A stretch of DNA of 64,000 nt from Phytopseudomonas seleniipraecipitans. GTDB lineage: Bacteria; Pseudomonadota; Gammaproteobacteria; Pseudomonadales; Pseudomonadaceae. The stretch covers positions 372,001 to 436,000 of the forward strand of contig NZ_FNBM01000002.1 in assembly GCF_900102335.1 (NCBI RefSeq), in the 5' to 3' direction. The number at the start of each line of letters is the position of its first letter. Positions within the stretch are counted from its first letter, which is position 1. The position numbers were made by a program, and so were the translations under genes. Below the pieces are notes generated by a model, which searched no databases, was not told where the DNA came from, and worked only from the letters and a program-made list of their open reading frames with translations. Shown piece by piece: positions 10,604 through 23,140 of this stretch.

Positions 10604-10639
10604 AAAAACCCCAGGCTGGCGTGGGCCAACCCAGGGCTT
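10604..10639 (-). terminator. Rho-independent terminator after fxsA
   Basis: On the minus strand CCCTGGGTTGGC and GCCAGCCTGGGG can pair around a CCAC loop, followed by TTTTT. It separates fxsA from the groESL promoter. Confidence 0.85.
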
Positions 10640-10659
10640 GCAGTGGCGTAGCGACTCGA

Positions 10660-11124
10660 TCAGTCGCGACGCTCGTATTCACCTTCCAGCACGTTCGGCT
10701 TGCTCGCACCGGGGCCAGGCTGTCCATTGCGCGCCGCCAGATCATCAGCGAAGGCACGTCGGCGCTCGGCCTGCTCGGCAGCACGGCGGCGCATACGACC
10801 GATCAGCAAACGGCGGGTGCCCGGAAACAGGCAGAGCACACCAATGATGTCGGTAATGAAACCTGGCAGCAGCAGCAGGCCGCCACCGACCGCCATCATC
10901 ACGCCCTGCAGCACTTCCTGATCAGGCATTTCGCCGCGGGCAAGCCGTTCACGGGCCCGCCAGGCGGTGGTGATACCGGCGATACGCAGCACCAGACCGC
11001 CGAAGATCGACGTGGCAATCACCAAAGCGATGGTCGGCAGCACGCCGATAGCACTGCCCACCGAGATCAGCACGGTGAGCTCGAGAATCGGGAACAGCAG
11101 CAACAACAACATGAAAATGCGCAT
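10660..11124 (-). CDS. fxsA: FxsA family membrane protein
   Basis: The 154-residue protein has the FxsA architecture: an N-terminal membrane helix (MRIFMLLLLLFPILELTVLISVG), a second (LPTIALVIATSIFGGLVLRIAG) and a third hydrophobic hairpin around residues 75-100 (GGGLLLLPGFITDIIGVLCLFPGTR), then a basic cytoplasmic tail. E. coli FxsA, when overproduced, relieves phage T7 exclusion by F; its normal role is unknown. I use the ATG at 11124, seven bases after AAGGA; a GTG directly before it is also possible. Its position upstream of groES is common in pseudomonads. Confidence 0.88.
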   Translation of the reverse strand: MRIFMLLLLLFPILELTVLISVGSAIGVLPTIALVIATSIFGGLVLRIAGITTAWRARERLARGEMPDQEVLQGVMMAVGGGLLLLPGFITDIIGVLCLFPGTRRLLIGRMRRRAAEQAERRRAFADDLAARNGQPGPGASKPNVLEGEYERRD

Positions 11125-11187
11125 CACGGTTTCCTTAACGGAAGAACGACTTCCAGTAGGACTGAAGTATGGGTGAATGCGCTTAAT

Positions 11188-11919
11188 TCAAGCTGAAGTC
11201 TCGAATTCTGTTGGCCAGGCATCTGCCCGCGCCAGACGTACAAGGGCTTCGCGCACCTCTCCTGCAGTGTTACAGGATATTGGAAAGGCCAGCCAATGCA
11301 GGCTTTGCCCGATACGCAGGTGAAAGCCCTCTCGGTCGATACCCACCATCTGCGCCGGCTCCGTAAGCGGCAGGCCGCTCAGCGCAACATAATGCGCGAT
11401 GGCATCGGCATGGTCGCTGTTCATATGCTCGAGCATGCGCAGCTCGGTGTCGCCGGCGAACGGATTGGCCTGCGCTACCTCATCGAGCCAGTGAATCGCG
11501 CCGAAACCGCCGATATAGCGCCAGCGCACGGGTTGCAGGCGCCAGAAATCGAAGTCATGGGCGTCGTGATAGCCGCGCGACTCAGGGAAGTAGCGGTAAT
11601 AACGCTCAGCCGCTGCCGCGATGTCAGCCGCCTCATCAAGCATTCTGGCTTCTGCGAGCAGTGTCAGACGGCCTACTGCCTGCACGTCGTCAGCACCGCG
11701 CTCGGCGACCAGCAACGAGCATTTGCCATCGACCTTGAGGTTGTGGGTGTGCTGGGCGATGCGGCTGATCAGGATCAACGGCCAGCCTTGGGCATCCAGG
11801 CAATAAGGCACCACCGAGCCGAAGGGAAAGCCTGGCATGGCTTTGGACTGGGTCGACAGCACGCCCCGGTATTCCCGGAGCAGCAGCTCCCGGGCCTGAC
11901 GCTTGGCTTGCTCGCTCAT
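11188..11919 (-). CDS. HugZ-like heme/FMN split-barrel protein
   Basis: This 243-residue protein combines an N-terminal pyridoxamine-phosphate-oxidase-like split barrel (about residues 8-150: [12 protein letters not shown]..., [13 protein letters not shown]) with a C-terminal DUF2470 domain ([17 protein letters not shown]). That is the layout of the HugZ/HutZ heme-utilisation family. The start at 11919 follows AGGAG at a 7-nt distance. The function in this branch is uncertain: heme degradation, heme binding or a flavin-linked reductase are all possible. No heme-uptake genes are adjacent. Confidence 0.75.
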   Translation of the reverse strand: MSEQAKRQARELLLREYRGVLSTQSKAMPGFPFGSVVPYCLDAQGWPLILISRIAQHTHNLKVDGKCSLLVAERGADDVQAVGRLTLLAEARMLDEAADIAAAAERYYRYFPESRGYHDAHDFDFWRLQPVRWRYIGGFGAIHWLDEVAQANPFAGDTELRMLEHMNSDHADAIAHYVALSGLPLTEPAQMVGIDREGFHLRIGQSLHWLAFPISCNTAGEVREALVRLARADAWPTEFETSA

Positions 11920-12009
11920 ATCACGACTCCTGATGGACGCAGACAAGCACCTAGGATAATCGCTACAGTCTGCTCACGGCATCCCGCCAACTATTCGAAG
12001 GGGATTGGC

Positions 12010-12768
12010 ATGCAGCTCGAAGACAAGGTCATCATAATCACCGGCGGCGGTCAGGGGCTTGGCCGGGCCATGGCCGAATACCTCGCGGAAAAACGGGTGC
12101 GCCTGGCGCTGGTCGACCTCAATCAGGAAAAGCTCGATGAGACCGCTGCCGCGTGCCGCGCGCTGGGGGTCCAGGCGCGCACCTACCTGTGCAACGTCGC
12201 CAGCGAGGAACAGGTCATCCAGACCGTCACACAGATCGCCGAGGACTTCGGCTCGATCAACGGGCTGGTCAATAATGCCGGCATTTTGCGCGACGGCCTG
12301 ACTATCAAGGTCAAAGACGGCGAAATGAGCAAGATGAGTCTGGCGCAGTGGCAATCGGTGATCGACGTCAACCTGACCGGCGTGTTCCTGTGTACCCGCG
12401 AAGTGGCAGCGAAGATGATCGAGCTGCAGAACGAGGGTGCGATCATCAACATTTCTTCGGTCTCACGCGCAGGCAACGTCGGCCAGGCCAACTACTCGGC
12501 CGCCAAGGCCGGGGTCGCCGCCGATACCGTGGTATGGGCGCGCGAACTGGCCCGCTACGGCATCCGCGTGGCCGGTGTCGCGCCTGGCCTCATTGAGACC
12601 GATATGGTCGCCAGCATGAAGCCCGAAGCCTTGGAACGCATGACCGCAGTGATACCCCTCAAGCGCTTGGGCAAGCCGCGGGAAATTGCCCACTCGGTCG
12701 CCTTCCTGCTGGAGAACGACTATTTCACCGGGCGCATTCTCGAACTAGACGGTGGCGTGCGCATGTAG
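12010..12768 (+). CDS. Short-chain dehydrogenase/reductase (FabG-like)
   Basis: The start at 12010 follows AAGGGG; a much longer open frame upstream is the antisense shadow of the HugZ-like gene. The 252-residue protein is a classical [11 protein letters not shown] (11-18) binds the nicotinamide cofactor, NNAG lies at 88-91, and the catalytic set is Asn121, Ser149/150, Tyr162 and Lys166 (YSAAK). Asp36 at the end of beta-2 (ALVDLN) suggests NAD(H) rather than NADP(H). It resembles 3-oxoacyl-ACP reductases, but the substrate is unknown. It ends at a terminator shared with the convergent DUF481 gene. Confidence 0.88.
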   Translation: MQLEDKVIIITGGGQGLGRAMAEYLAEKRVRLALVDLNQEKLDETAAACRALGVQARTYLCNVASEEQVIQTVTQIAEDFGSINGLVNNAGILRDGLTIKVKDGEMSKMSLAQWQSVIDVNLTGVFLCTREVAAKMIELQNEGAIINISSVSRAGNVGQANYSAAKAGVAADTVVWARELARYGIRVAGVAPGLIETDMVASMKPEALERMTAVIPLKRLGKPREIAHSVAFLLENDYFTGRILELDGGVRM

Positions 12769-12788
12769 CATCCATTACATCAGCCATA

Positions 12789-12818
12789 AAAAAGCCCCGC
12801 TTGATGCGGGGCTTTTTG
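12789..12818. terminator. Bidirectional terminator between the SDR and DUF481 genes
   Basis: AAAAAGCCCCGC, loop TTGAT and GCGGGGCTTTTT form a symmetrical hairpin with A and T tracts on both sides, so it can stop transcription from either convergent gene. Confidence 0.92.
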
Positions 12819-12835
12819 CTATTGCTCGCGGACGG

Positions 12836-13840
12836 TTACCAGCCCACGCCAAAGCCAACGGTGTAACGGGTCTCGTCCTTGTCGCCGTCCGAGCCGCTGA
12901 CCTGATCTTTCGAGGCCTTCATATTGAGCGATGCCCAATCCGTGACCTTGTAGCGCAGGCCCACTTCGGCATCCAGAGAATAGTCGGCAACCCCTGACAG
13001 CGGCTTGCCAACTTCGCCAGTACTGAATAGCTCGAACGTCTTGCCGACCAGATAACGGTTGTAGTCCCAGCGCATGCTGATGGCATAGAAGTTGTCCTTC
13101 TCGCCGTCAGCGTATTCGTAGTCGGTACGGTTAAGCAGACTGGCAACCGAGAGTGCGCCGAGCTCGTTGTCCCAGAACTGGTAACCCGGACCAGTGCCGA
13201 CGGTACGCTCGCGAGCGAGGTCTTCGATCTTGTCGCGTTTGTATTCCAAACGACCCTGCCAGAACCATTGCTCGTCAAGGAAGCGATCTAGGGCGTACTC
13301 GGTACCCCAATTGTCGGTGCTGACCACGTCATTTCTGAGCTCACGGTTGTAATCCACCGTGGCGTTGTGACGCCATTTGCCGTGCCGCGCCTGGGTCTTG
13401 AGGTCGACGTCGTAGTCGTCGGTGTCACTCTCGGCGCGCTTGTAGTCCATGGCCACATCGACATTGCCCTTCCACAGGAAGTCTTCGACAAAGGGCTTAG
13501 GCTTCATGATCTGCTTGATGCTGGCCAGCTCGACGGTCTTCGGCGTATCGCCGTTGGCCAGCGTGACCTTGCCTTCGTCAGAAGCGAGGAGGGATTTGGC
13601 GCGTTCGCCAGTGATTTCATTTTCCTTGACCAGCAGCTCGTGATCGCTTTCCAACGTAGCAATCTTGCTCCAGCTCAACGGGATGGAGCCGCCGTAATCG
13701 GTCTCCAGCAACAGCTTGCCGCCGTCGAGGAGTTTGATTGTTCCGGTCAGTCGGTCACCGTTCTTCATCCAGACGGTGTCTGCCATGAGGGGCATCGCTG
13801 CCGCGCTGAGGCTCACGCACAAAAGAGTTCGAGTAAACAT
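12836..13840 (-). CDS. DUF481 (YdiY-like) outer-membrane beta-barrel protein
   Basis: The 334-residue precursor has a signal peptide ending at PLMA|DTVWM (about residue 20). After it comes a small N-terminal domain (DTVWMKNGDRLTGTIKLLDGGKLLLETDYGG) typical of proteins fused to DUF481. From about residue 110 the sequence alternates polar and aromatic residues in strand pairs, and it ends in VGFGVGW with the terminal aromatic residue of outer-membrane proteins. The family is called salt-induced outer-membrane protein; its function is not established. It lies convergent to the SDR gene. Confidence 0.85.
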   Translation of the reverse strand: MFTRTLLCVSLSAAAMPLMADTVWMKNGDRLTGTIKLLDGGKLLLETDYGGSIPLSWSKIATLESDHELLVKENEITGERAKSLLASDEGKVTLANGDTPKTVELASIKQIMKPKPFVEDFLWKGNVDVAMDYKRAESDTDDYDVDLKTQARHGKWRHNATVDYNRELRNDVVSTDNWGTEYALDRFLDEQWFWQGRLEYKRDKIEDLARERTVGTGPGYQFWDNELGALSVASLLNRTDYEYADGEKDNFYAISMRWDYNRYLVGKTFELFSTGEVGKPLSGVADYSLDAEVGLRYKVTDWASLNMKASKDQVSGSDGDKDETRYTVGFGVGW

Positions 13841-13989
13841 AAGCGGGTGTTGATGCTCCGGTTCGCGGTAAATCGGGCATTATCCGCATACCCGATATAT
13901 GAGCAAGAAATGACCGACGGAATCCATGCGAGTTCACGACTGGCGTCGAAACCGCCGCTCTGCACGCCATTTATAGACAGGAGCCTGCC

Positions 13990-14352
13990 ATGACCACACG
14001 ACAGGCGAGTGACAACGCGCCACTGGCCGTTACCGATCTGCAGGCCCGACGCGACGCCTTGTACCTGGCGCTCGCTCAAGTGCCGGAAGGCAAGGTCGTG
14101 ACCTATGGCGAACTGGCATCCATGGCCGGCCTGGGCCGCGCTGCGCGCTGGGTAGGCCGCGCCTTGAGCCAACTGCCTGACGGCACCAGCCTGCCGTGGC
14201 ACCGGGTGGTCGCTGCTGGCGGCCGCCTGAGCCTGGCAGACGGCAGCCCGAGCGGCGTTGAACAACGCGCCCGATTGCGCGTCGAAGGGGTGCTATCCCA
14301 CAATGACCGGGTGGATATCCGCCGCCATGGCTGGCGCCCTTCGGCGCAATAA
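13990..14352 (+). CDS. Alkyltransferase-like protein (ATL, MGMT homologue without active cysteine)
   Basis: This 120-residue protein is the DNA-binding domain of O6-methylguanine-DNA methyltransferase alone. It has VPEGKVVTYGELA (31-43) and the helix-turn-helix AARWVGRAL with the arginine finger. In the active-site motif PCHRV the cysteine is replaced by tryptophan (PWHRV, Trp70), the hallmark of ATL proteins (E. coli YbaZ). ATLs bind O6-alkylguanine without removing the alkyl group and hand the lesion to nucleotide excision repair. The gene stands alone between the DUF481 gene and ampG. Confidence 0.92.
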   Translation: MTTRQASDNAPLAVTDLQARRDALYLALAQVPEGKVVTYGELASMAGLGRAARWVGRALSQLPDGTSLPWHRVVAAGGRLSLADGSPSGVEQRARLRVEGVLSHNDRVDIRRHGWRPSAQ

Positions 14353-14459
14353 GCCTGTTGCCGACACCAGCGTTGCGCTGTCAGCTTGCACTGACCCGAT
14401 CCTAGCCCCTAGAGTGCGCCATTTGTTCATGCTCCCTCCCTCCAGGCCGACCCTGCCCA

Positions 14460-16017
<1,558 letters not shown>

Positions 16018-16019
<2 letters not shown>

Positions 16020-16052
16020 AAAACCCTGCCAGTTCAAGCCTGGCAGGGTTTA
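16018..16052. terminator. Bidirectional terminator between ampG and mscS
   Basis: CCCTGCCAG, a short loop and CTGGCAGGG form a stem flanked by AAAAAA on the left and TTT on the right. It is best suited to stop the minus-strand mscS transcript (six T) and weaker for ampG. Confidence 0.88.
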
Positions 16053-16066
16053 TGCGGACAACACGG

Positions 16067-16909
16067 TTACTCGGCGGCCACTTCCTGAACGACCCGTACC
16101 ACACGCTGCGGAAACGGAATGCCGATCCCTTGCGCGCTGAGGCGGTCGCGGGCTTGCTCGTTAAGCATGAACATCACGTCCCAGTAGTTGGGCGTTTCCA
16201 CCCAGATCCGCAGTGAAACAGTGATCGCACTGTCACCCAACGTGGTAACCACGGCCACCGGTGCCGGATCTTTCAGCACGCGAGGATCGTCCGCCAGCCC
16301 CAGCAGGACCTCGCGGGTTTTCTGTAAATCAGCCTCGTAATCCACACCCACGTCGAACACCACCTTGCGGGTCGGCTGACGGTTGTAGTTGGTGATGATG
16401 CCGTTCGACAGATTGCCATTGGGCACGATGACCGTCTTGTTGTCACCGGTACGCAGCACCGTGTGGAAGATCTGGATACTGTCGACCGTGCCCATTACGC
16501 CCTGCGCTTCGATCCAATCACCAATGCGGAACGGACGAAACAGCAGGATCAGCACCCCACCGGCGAAATTGGCCAGACTGCCCTGCAGCGCCAGGCCAAT
16601 GGCCAGGCCGGCAGCACCGATGGCCGCGATGAAGGAGGTGGTTTCCACGCCAATCATCGAGGCGACGCTGACCAACAACAGCACCTTCAGCACGATGTTG
16701 GCGAGGCTACCGATAAAGCCATGCAGCGCCGGATCGGCCTTGCGAGCCGCCAGCAGGCCGCTGATCTTGCTGGTAAGCCGGTTGATGAGCCACCAGCCGA
16801 TCAGCAGCGTTACCACCGCCAGCAGCAGCTGGCTGGCGTAGTGCATGATCATCGGTAACCAGGCTTGCGATTCCTGCAGCAAGTGGTCGAATTCAGCGGA
16901 TAAATCCAT
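16067..16909 (-). CDS. mscS: Small-conductance mechanosensitive channel MscS
   Basis: The 280-residue protein is the size of E. coli MscS (286). It has three membrane helices in the first 130 residues; the pore-lining TM3 is visible as IGAAGLAIGLALQGSLANFAGGV, rich in Gly/Ala for tight packing. The beta domain follows (RPFRIGDWIEAQGVMGTV, then PNGNLSNGIITNYNRQPTRK) and an alpha/beta C-terminal vestibule. It opens under membrane tension to release solutes on hypo-osmotic shock. It lies convergent to ampG. Confidence 0.95.
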   Translation of the reverse strand: MDLSAEFDHLLQESQAWLPMIMHYASQLLLAVVTLLIGWWLINRLTSKISGLLAARKADPALHGFIGSLANIVLKVLLLVSVASMIGVETTSFIAAIGAAGLAIGLALQGSLANFAGGVLILLFRPFRIGDWIEAQGVMGTVDSIQIFHTVLRTGDNKTVIVPNGNLSNGIITNYNRQPTRKVVFDVGVDYEADLQKTREVLLGLADDPRVLKDPAPVAVVTTLGDSAITVSLRIWVETPNYWDVMFMLNEQARDRLSAQGIGIPFPQRVVRVVQEVAAE

Positions 16910-16982
16910 AGGTGTTTCCTCGTATTAAGCGCTGCAGCAATAGCGTGGAACGCTTCCAGCGATGCAGTGCGTCAGGCGTCGA

Positions 16983-17462
16983 TCAGTCGCGGAAGTTATT
17001 GAACTGCAGCGGCATGCCGAATTCCTTGGCACGCAAGGCGGCGATGGCTTCCTGCAGGTCATCGCGCTTCTTGCCGGTCACCCGCACCTGCTCACCCTGA
17101 ATGGCAGCTTGTACCTTGAGCTTGGCGTCCTTGATATGCGCGACGATCTTCTTCGCCAGCTCCTTGTCGATGCCCTCGCGGAACTCGACCTCCTGCTTGA
17201 CCACCTTGCCTGATGCGTAGGCGTCCTTGGTCTCCATGCACTGGCCGTCGATCTTGCGCTTGATCAGGCAGGAGCGAATGATCTCCAGCATCTGCTCGAG
17301 CATGAAATCCGCTTCGGCGGTTAGCGTGACGGCCTTGTCCTTGGTCTCGAAGCTGCACTTGCCGCGCAGGTCGAAACGTCGCTCCAGCTCCTTGGCCGCG
17401 TTGTCCAGGGCGTTGGTGAGTTCGTGTTTATCCAGCTCCGACACCACGTCGAATGAAGGCAT
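16983..17462 (-). CDS. yajQ: YajQ-family nucleotide-binding protein
   Basis: The 159-residue protein begins [22 protein letters not shown] and has the two ferredoxin-like folds of the family ([38 protein letters not shown]). A perfect AGGAGG precedes the ATG. YajQ proteins bind nucleotides; in Xanthomonas a homologue binds cyclic di-GMP and works with a transcription factor. That role is not shown here, though a cyclic-di-GMP-type regulator gene lies divergently next to it. Confidence 0.92.
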   Translation of the reverse strand: MPSFDVVSELDKHELTNALDNAAKELERRFDLRGKCSFETKDKAVTLTAEADFMLEQMLEIIRSCLIKRKIDGQCMETKDAYASGKVVKQEVEFREGIDKELAKKIVAHIKDAKLKVQAAIQGEQVRVTGKKRDDLQEAIAALRAKEFGMPLQFNNFRD

Positions 17463-17623
17463 GGAATTCCTCCTGATAGGGGCGCAGCTTTGCAGGGAAC
17501 GTTTTCTCGATCTGCCGTGCTCAGGCTGACCTCTGCCATAGCGAGTCCGGCCGATTGCCGTGCCTGATTGGCTGTTCGCGAGATCGTGAATAACGTCTCA
17601 GCAAGCCACGCGCATGACTTGAC

Positions 17624-17649
17624 GATATAATTGGCGCGATCATTATATC
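17624..17649. promoter_or_regulatory. Palindromic divergent promoter/operator between yajQ and the response regulator
   Basis: GATATAAT and ATTATATC form an exact 8-bp inverted repeat with a 10-bp spacer. Each arm contains TATAAT, one per strand, so the element could hold back-to-back -10 boxes, and TTGACG overlaps the left arm. Clear -35 boxes at the right spacing for both directions are missing, so it could equally be a dimeric repressor site. Confidence 0.4.
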
Positions 17650-17726
17650 CGCTCTGATACAGACCGTTCGGCGTTGTATTGGTTACTCCTCTTCCTCGAC
17701 CTGTTTTCTTGCCTACGAGTGCCATC

Positions 17727-19597
<1,871 letters not shown>

Positions 19598-19643
19598 GAC
19601 GCGCGCTAACCTGCACCTCTGCCCGCCGTCACGATATAGCCCC

Positions 19644-21647
19644 ATGCGCCTGCGCCACCGCCTGAAAAATCTACCCGTTGGCCGTAAATTGCTCGCTGCC
19701 CTGTTGGTGTTACTGACGGCGGTGCTGGTGGTGGCCAACCTGACTTTCATCAGTGCCGCCTACTGGATCTCCCAGGAAAGCGTGGCGCCCCAGGCTCTGC
19801 AAACCCTCAGCCGGCTGATTGCCAGCCCCGCTCTGAGCCGCGAGGCGCTCAGTTCAGCCCAGGCCGCCGACGACTTGCTCAGGCGTCTCGATGGTTACGC
19901 GCCGCTGCGTGCGGCAGTGATCTACGACGCCAACGGCGATAGCCTGGCGCAACTGCAGCGCGGCGAAAAACTACAGCTGCCTTCCCGGGTCGTCGAACTG
20001 GATGACTGGCGCCTTGGCGAGTTTCGCGCCAATCAACTGGTCGAACTGCCCCAGCTCGACGCACCTCCAGGCTACCTGCTGCTGGTCGCCTCCAGCGAGC
20101 TGCCTGGCGCCTTCTACACCGGCACGCTGACCGCCAGCCTGGTGATTCTCGGCTTCAGCCTGGTGCTGTGGCTGCTCGTGGCGCGGCAGATCCGCCGGCT
20201 GGTCACCAGCCCGATCAAGCGCCTGGAGGAACTGACCCGCCAGGTGACCCGCGAAGAGAACTATTCACTGCGTGCCCGGCGCGGTAACCAGGACGAAATC
20301 GGCAGCCTCGCCGAGGCATTCAACACCATGCTGACGCGCATCGAAGCCCGCGAGCAGCAGCTCAAGCGTGCCCGTGATGATTCCGAAGAGGCCTACAATC
20401 AGGCTCAGGGACTGGCCGAGGAAACCCGCCTGTCGAACCGCAAGCTAGAACTCGAAGTGCAGGTGCGCAGCAAGATCGAGAAGAAACTCACCGGTTTCCA
20501 GAACTACCTCAATAGCATCATCGACTCCATGCCTTCAGCGCTGATTGCCCTCGATGAACAGCTCTACGTGGCGCAGTGGAATCAGGAAGCCAGCGCGCTC
20601 TCCGGCACCTCGCTGGACGAAGCGGTCAACCAGCCGGTGTTCCTCGCCTTCCCGCTGCTCAAGCCCTACCTGTCCAAGCTCAAGCGTACCGCCGAGCAGC
20701 ATCGGGTCGAGAAGATCGAACGGGTGACCTGGATTCGCGATGACGAGCCACACCACTATGCCCTGACCTTCTACCCGCTGATCGGCAGCATCGGCCGTGG
20801 CGTGGTGATCCGCATCGACGACATCACCCAGCGCCTGAACCTCGAAGAGGTCATGGTGCAGTCGGAGAAAATGCTCTCGGTGGGCGGGTTGGCGGCCGGC
20901 ATGGCCCACGAGATCAATAACCCGTTGGGCGCTATCCTGCATAATGTGCAGAACATCCGCCGGCGGTTGTCCCCGGAGCTGCCGCGCAATCAGGAGCAGG
21001 CCGAACTGGCCGGCGTGAGTCTGCAGGCCATCGACGGCTACCTAACCGCCCGGGAGGTTCCTACCCTGCTCGACGGCATTCAGCAGGCCGGCACGCGCGC
21101 CGCGAAGATCGTTACCCACATGCTCAGCTTCAGCCGCCTGAGCAACCGCCAGCTGGCGCCTTGCCAATTGCCGGCATTGATCGACCAGGCGGTGGAGATC
21201 GCCAGCAATGATTTCGACCTGACCGAGAGCTTCGACTTCAAGAGCCTGCTGATCGAACGCGAGTTTGACCTGGAACTGGGGCCAATCCCCGGCATCGCCA
21301 ACGAACTGGAACAGGTGCTGCTCAACCTGTTGAAGAACGCCGCTCAGGCCCTTCACTTGCGCGATGACGACAGCGCGCCGGGCAAGATAATTCTGCGCAC
21401 ACGCCTGGCGCCGCCGTGGGCCGAAGTGCAGGTAGAAGATAACGGAGTGGGCATTCCAGAAGCCGTACGCAAGCGCATCTTCGAACCCTTCTTTACCACC
21501 AAGGAAGTCGGCCAGGGCACCGGCCTGGGCCTGTCCGTGTCGTACTTCATCGTCACCAACAATCACAAGGGGCAGATGGAAGTGCAGTCACGCACCGGCC
21601 AGGGCACCTGCTTCACCCTGCGCCTGCCCCTCGGTGTCAGCAACTGA
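19644..21647 (+). CDS. Sensor histidine kinase with HAMP and PAS domains
   Basis: This 667-residue inner-membrane kinase has TM1 at about 18-40, a periplasmic sensor of about 120 residues and TM2 at about 162-182. Then come HAMP (about 183-235), a coiled coil (about 235-285), PAS (about 286-400) and the HisKA box with phospho-acceptor His422 ([13 protein letters not shown]). The ATPase domain shows the N box [10 protein letters not shown] and G1 [22 protein letters not shown]. The ATPase N box and AHEINNP place it in the NtrB-like HK4 class. No DNA-binding response regulator follows; the nearest regulator is the degenerate-GGDEF protein two genes upstream. Confidence 0.92.
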   Translation: MRLRHRLKNLPVGRKLLAALLVLLTAVLVVANLTFISAAYWISQESVAPQALQTLSRLIASPALSREALSSAQAADDLLRRLDGYAPLRAAVIYDANGDSLAQLQRGEKLQLPSRVVELDDWRLGEFRANQLVELPQLDAPPGYLLLVASSELPGAFYTGTLTASLVILGFSLVLWLLVARQIRRLVTSPIKRLEELTRQVTREENYSLRARRGNQDEIGSLAEAFNTMLTRIEAREQQLKRARDDSEEAYNQAQGLAEETRLSNRKLELEVQVRSKIEKKLTGFQNYLNSIIDSMPSALIALDEQLYVAQWNQEASALSGTSLDEAVNQPVFLAFPLLKPYLSKLKRTAEQHRVEKIERVTWIRDDEPHHYALTFYPLIGSIGRGVVIRIDDITQRLNLEEVMVQSEKMLSVGGLAAGMAHEINNPLGAILHNVQNIRRRLSPELPRNQEQAELAGVSLQAIDGYLTAREVPTLLDGIQQAGTRAAKIVTHMLSFSRLSNRQLAPCQLPALIDQAVEIASNDFDLTESFDFKSLLIEREFDLELGPIPGIANELEQVLLNLLKNAAQALHLRDDDSAPGKIILRTRLAPPWAEVQVEDNGVGIPEAVRKRIFEPFFTTKEVGQGTGLGLSVSYFIVTNNHKGQMEVQSRTGQGTCFTLRLPLGVSN

Positions 21648-21667
21648 ACCCGCGCCTCGGAGATCCC

Positions 21668-22243
21668 ATGGGCTATCGACTGTCGAAAATTTACACGCGC
21701 ACTGGTGACACCGGAGAAACCGGCCTGGCTGACGGCCGCCGCGTCGCCAAGGATCACCCGCGTATCGAAGCCATCGGCGAAGTGGATACGCTGAACAGCC
21801 AGCTCGGCCTGCTGTTGGCGGACCTCAGCGAGGAACGGAGCAGCTGCCCGGGGCTCGACGAGCTGATCGAGGTGTTGTCGCCTTGCCAGCACCGTCTGTT
21901 CGACCTCGGTGGCGAACTGGCGATGCCAGACTACCAGGCCCTGCAGGCGGCAGAAATCGAGCGACTGGAAGCAGCCATCGACCGCTGGAACGAGGAGGTC
22001 GGCCCGCTCACCAACTTCATCCTGCCTGGCGGCTCCCGGCTGATCGCCCAGGCCCACTTGTGTCGCAGCAGCGCGCGTACGGCCGAACGCCGTTGTGGGC
22101 AGCTGCATGCCATCGAGCCGCTGCGCAGTGAGTTACTGGCGTATATCAACCGCATGTCCGACCTGCTGTTCGTGGCAGCGCGGCTGATCGCCACGCGCCA
22201 AGGCATCGCCGAAGTGCTCTGGCAGGCAGCCGCTAAAGGTTGA
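21668..22243 (+). CDS. PduO-type cob(I)alamin adenosyltransferase
   Basis: The 191-residue protein makes adenosylcobalamin from cob(I)alamin and ATP. It has the N-terminal ATP motif YTRTGDTGETGL, the family block IEAIGEVDTLNSQLG, the arginine helix SSARTAERR and the C-terminal LLAYINRMSDLLFVAAR. It follows the sensor kinase by 20 bp and ends 11 bp inside the convergent pseudouridine synthase gene. No other cobalamin gene is in the window. Confidence 0.92.
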   Translation: MGYRLSKIYTRTGDTGETGLADGRRVAKDHPRIEAIGEVDTLNSQLGLLLADLSEERSSCPGLDELIEVLSPCQHRLFDLGGELAMPDYQALQAAEIERLEAAIDRWNEEVGPLTNFILPGGSRLIAQAHLCRSSARTAERRCGQLHAIEPLRSELLAYINRMSDLLFVAARLIATRQGIAEVLWQAAAKG

Positions 22244-23120
22244 GGCTGCTCTCGAACCGGCGAAGCTCACCGCTCAAGGGGTCGGCGAACGACAGCCCGC
22301 GGGCCAGCAGCTTCAGTGGCCGGCTGTAATCGTCCGGCGCACCCTCGGCGCAGCTGACCTCGGGGTAGAACGGATCGTTGAGGATCGCCGCACCCAGCGC
22401 TGCCATGTGCACGCGCAGCTGGTGCTTTTTGCCGGTGACCGGCTCGAGACCGTAGAGCCAGCAGTCCGCACGCCGCTCGATGACCTCGATACGTGTTCGG
22501 GTGTTGGCCACGCCCGGCGCCTCGCGCATGCGAAAGAACGGCTCGCCCGCCTCGAACCGGGTCTCGCGCAGTAAGGGAAATTCAAGGTGCGGCAGCGGAG
22601 CCGCCAGCGCCTCGTAACGCTTGTCGATGTTGCGCTCGCGAAACAGCGCCTGGTAACGCCCGCGGCTCTGCGGGTTGGTGGAGAACAGCACCAGCCCGGC
22701 GGTGTGCCGGTCGATGCGGTGCAGCGGCACAAGGTCCGGATTGCCGGTACGTTTGACCAGGCGCGCCAGCAATGTCTGCTCGACATAGGCACCCGCTGGC
22801 ATCACCGACAGGAAGTGCGGCTTGTCGGCTACCAACAGATGCTCGTCGGCATGCACGATGGCCTCGTCGAACGGGATATGCGGCTCGGCTGGCACCTCGC
22901 GAAAGTAATGCACACGCAGGCCGACCTGATACGGATGGTCGACACCAATCGGCGCTCGTTGCGCATCCAGCACCCGCCCCCTTGCTATTCGTTCCAGCCA
23001 GACCTCTCGCGAAATCGCCGGGAAATGCGCGCACAAGCAGTCGAGCACCGTCGCCCACGGGCCAGCGGGCAAATGCAGGGTACTGGGCTTCAGGGTGGCA
23101 ATCGAATCGGTTGCGGACAT
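22233..23120 (-). CDS. RluA-family RNA pseudouridine synthase
   Basis: The 295-residue enzyme carries the RluA catalytic motif HRIDRHTAGL with catalytic Asp137, a basic KRYEAL strand and the C-terminal TGKKHQLRVHMA. There is no clear S4 domain; the N-terminal 80 residues are of the kind seen in the 'pseudouridine synthase' RluA/RsuA C-like branch. The target could be 23S rRNA or tRNA position 32; I cannot tell which. It overlaps the convergent adenosyltransferase by 11 bp. Confidence 0.85.
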   Translation of the reverse strand: MSATDSIATLKPSTLHLPAGPWATVLDCLCAHFPAISREVWLERIARGRVLDAQRAPIGVDHPYQVGLRVHYFREVPAEPHIPFDEAIVHADEHLLVADKPHFLSVMPAGAYVEQTLLARLVKRTGNPDLVPLHRIDRHTAGLVLFSTNPQSRGRYQALFRERNIDKRYEALAAPLPHLEFPLLRETRFEAGEPFFRMREAPGVANTRTRIEVIERRADCWLYGLEPVTGKKHQLRVHMAALGAAILNDPFYPEVSCAEGAPDDYSRPLKLLARGLSFADPLSGELRRFESSLNL

Positions 23121-23140
23121 ACGGCGCTCCAGCGCGTTTA

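Noticed and set aside
11296..12009. N-terminal extension of the SDR gene
   Set aside because: The extension is antisense to the HugZ-like gene; a good ribosome site and the Rossmann fold start at 12010.
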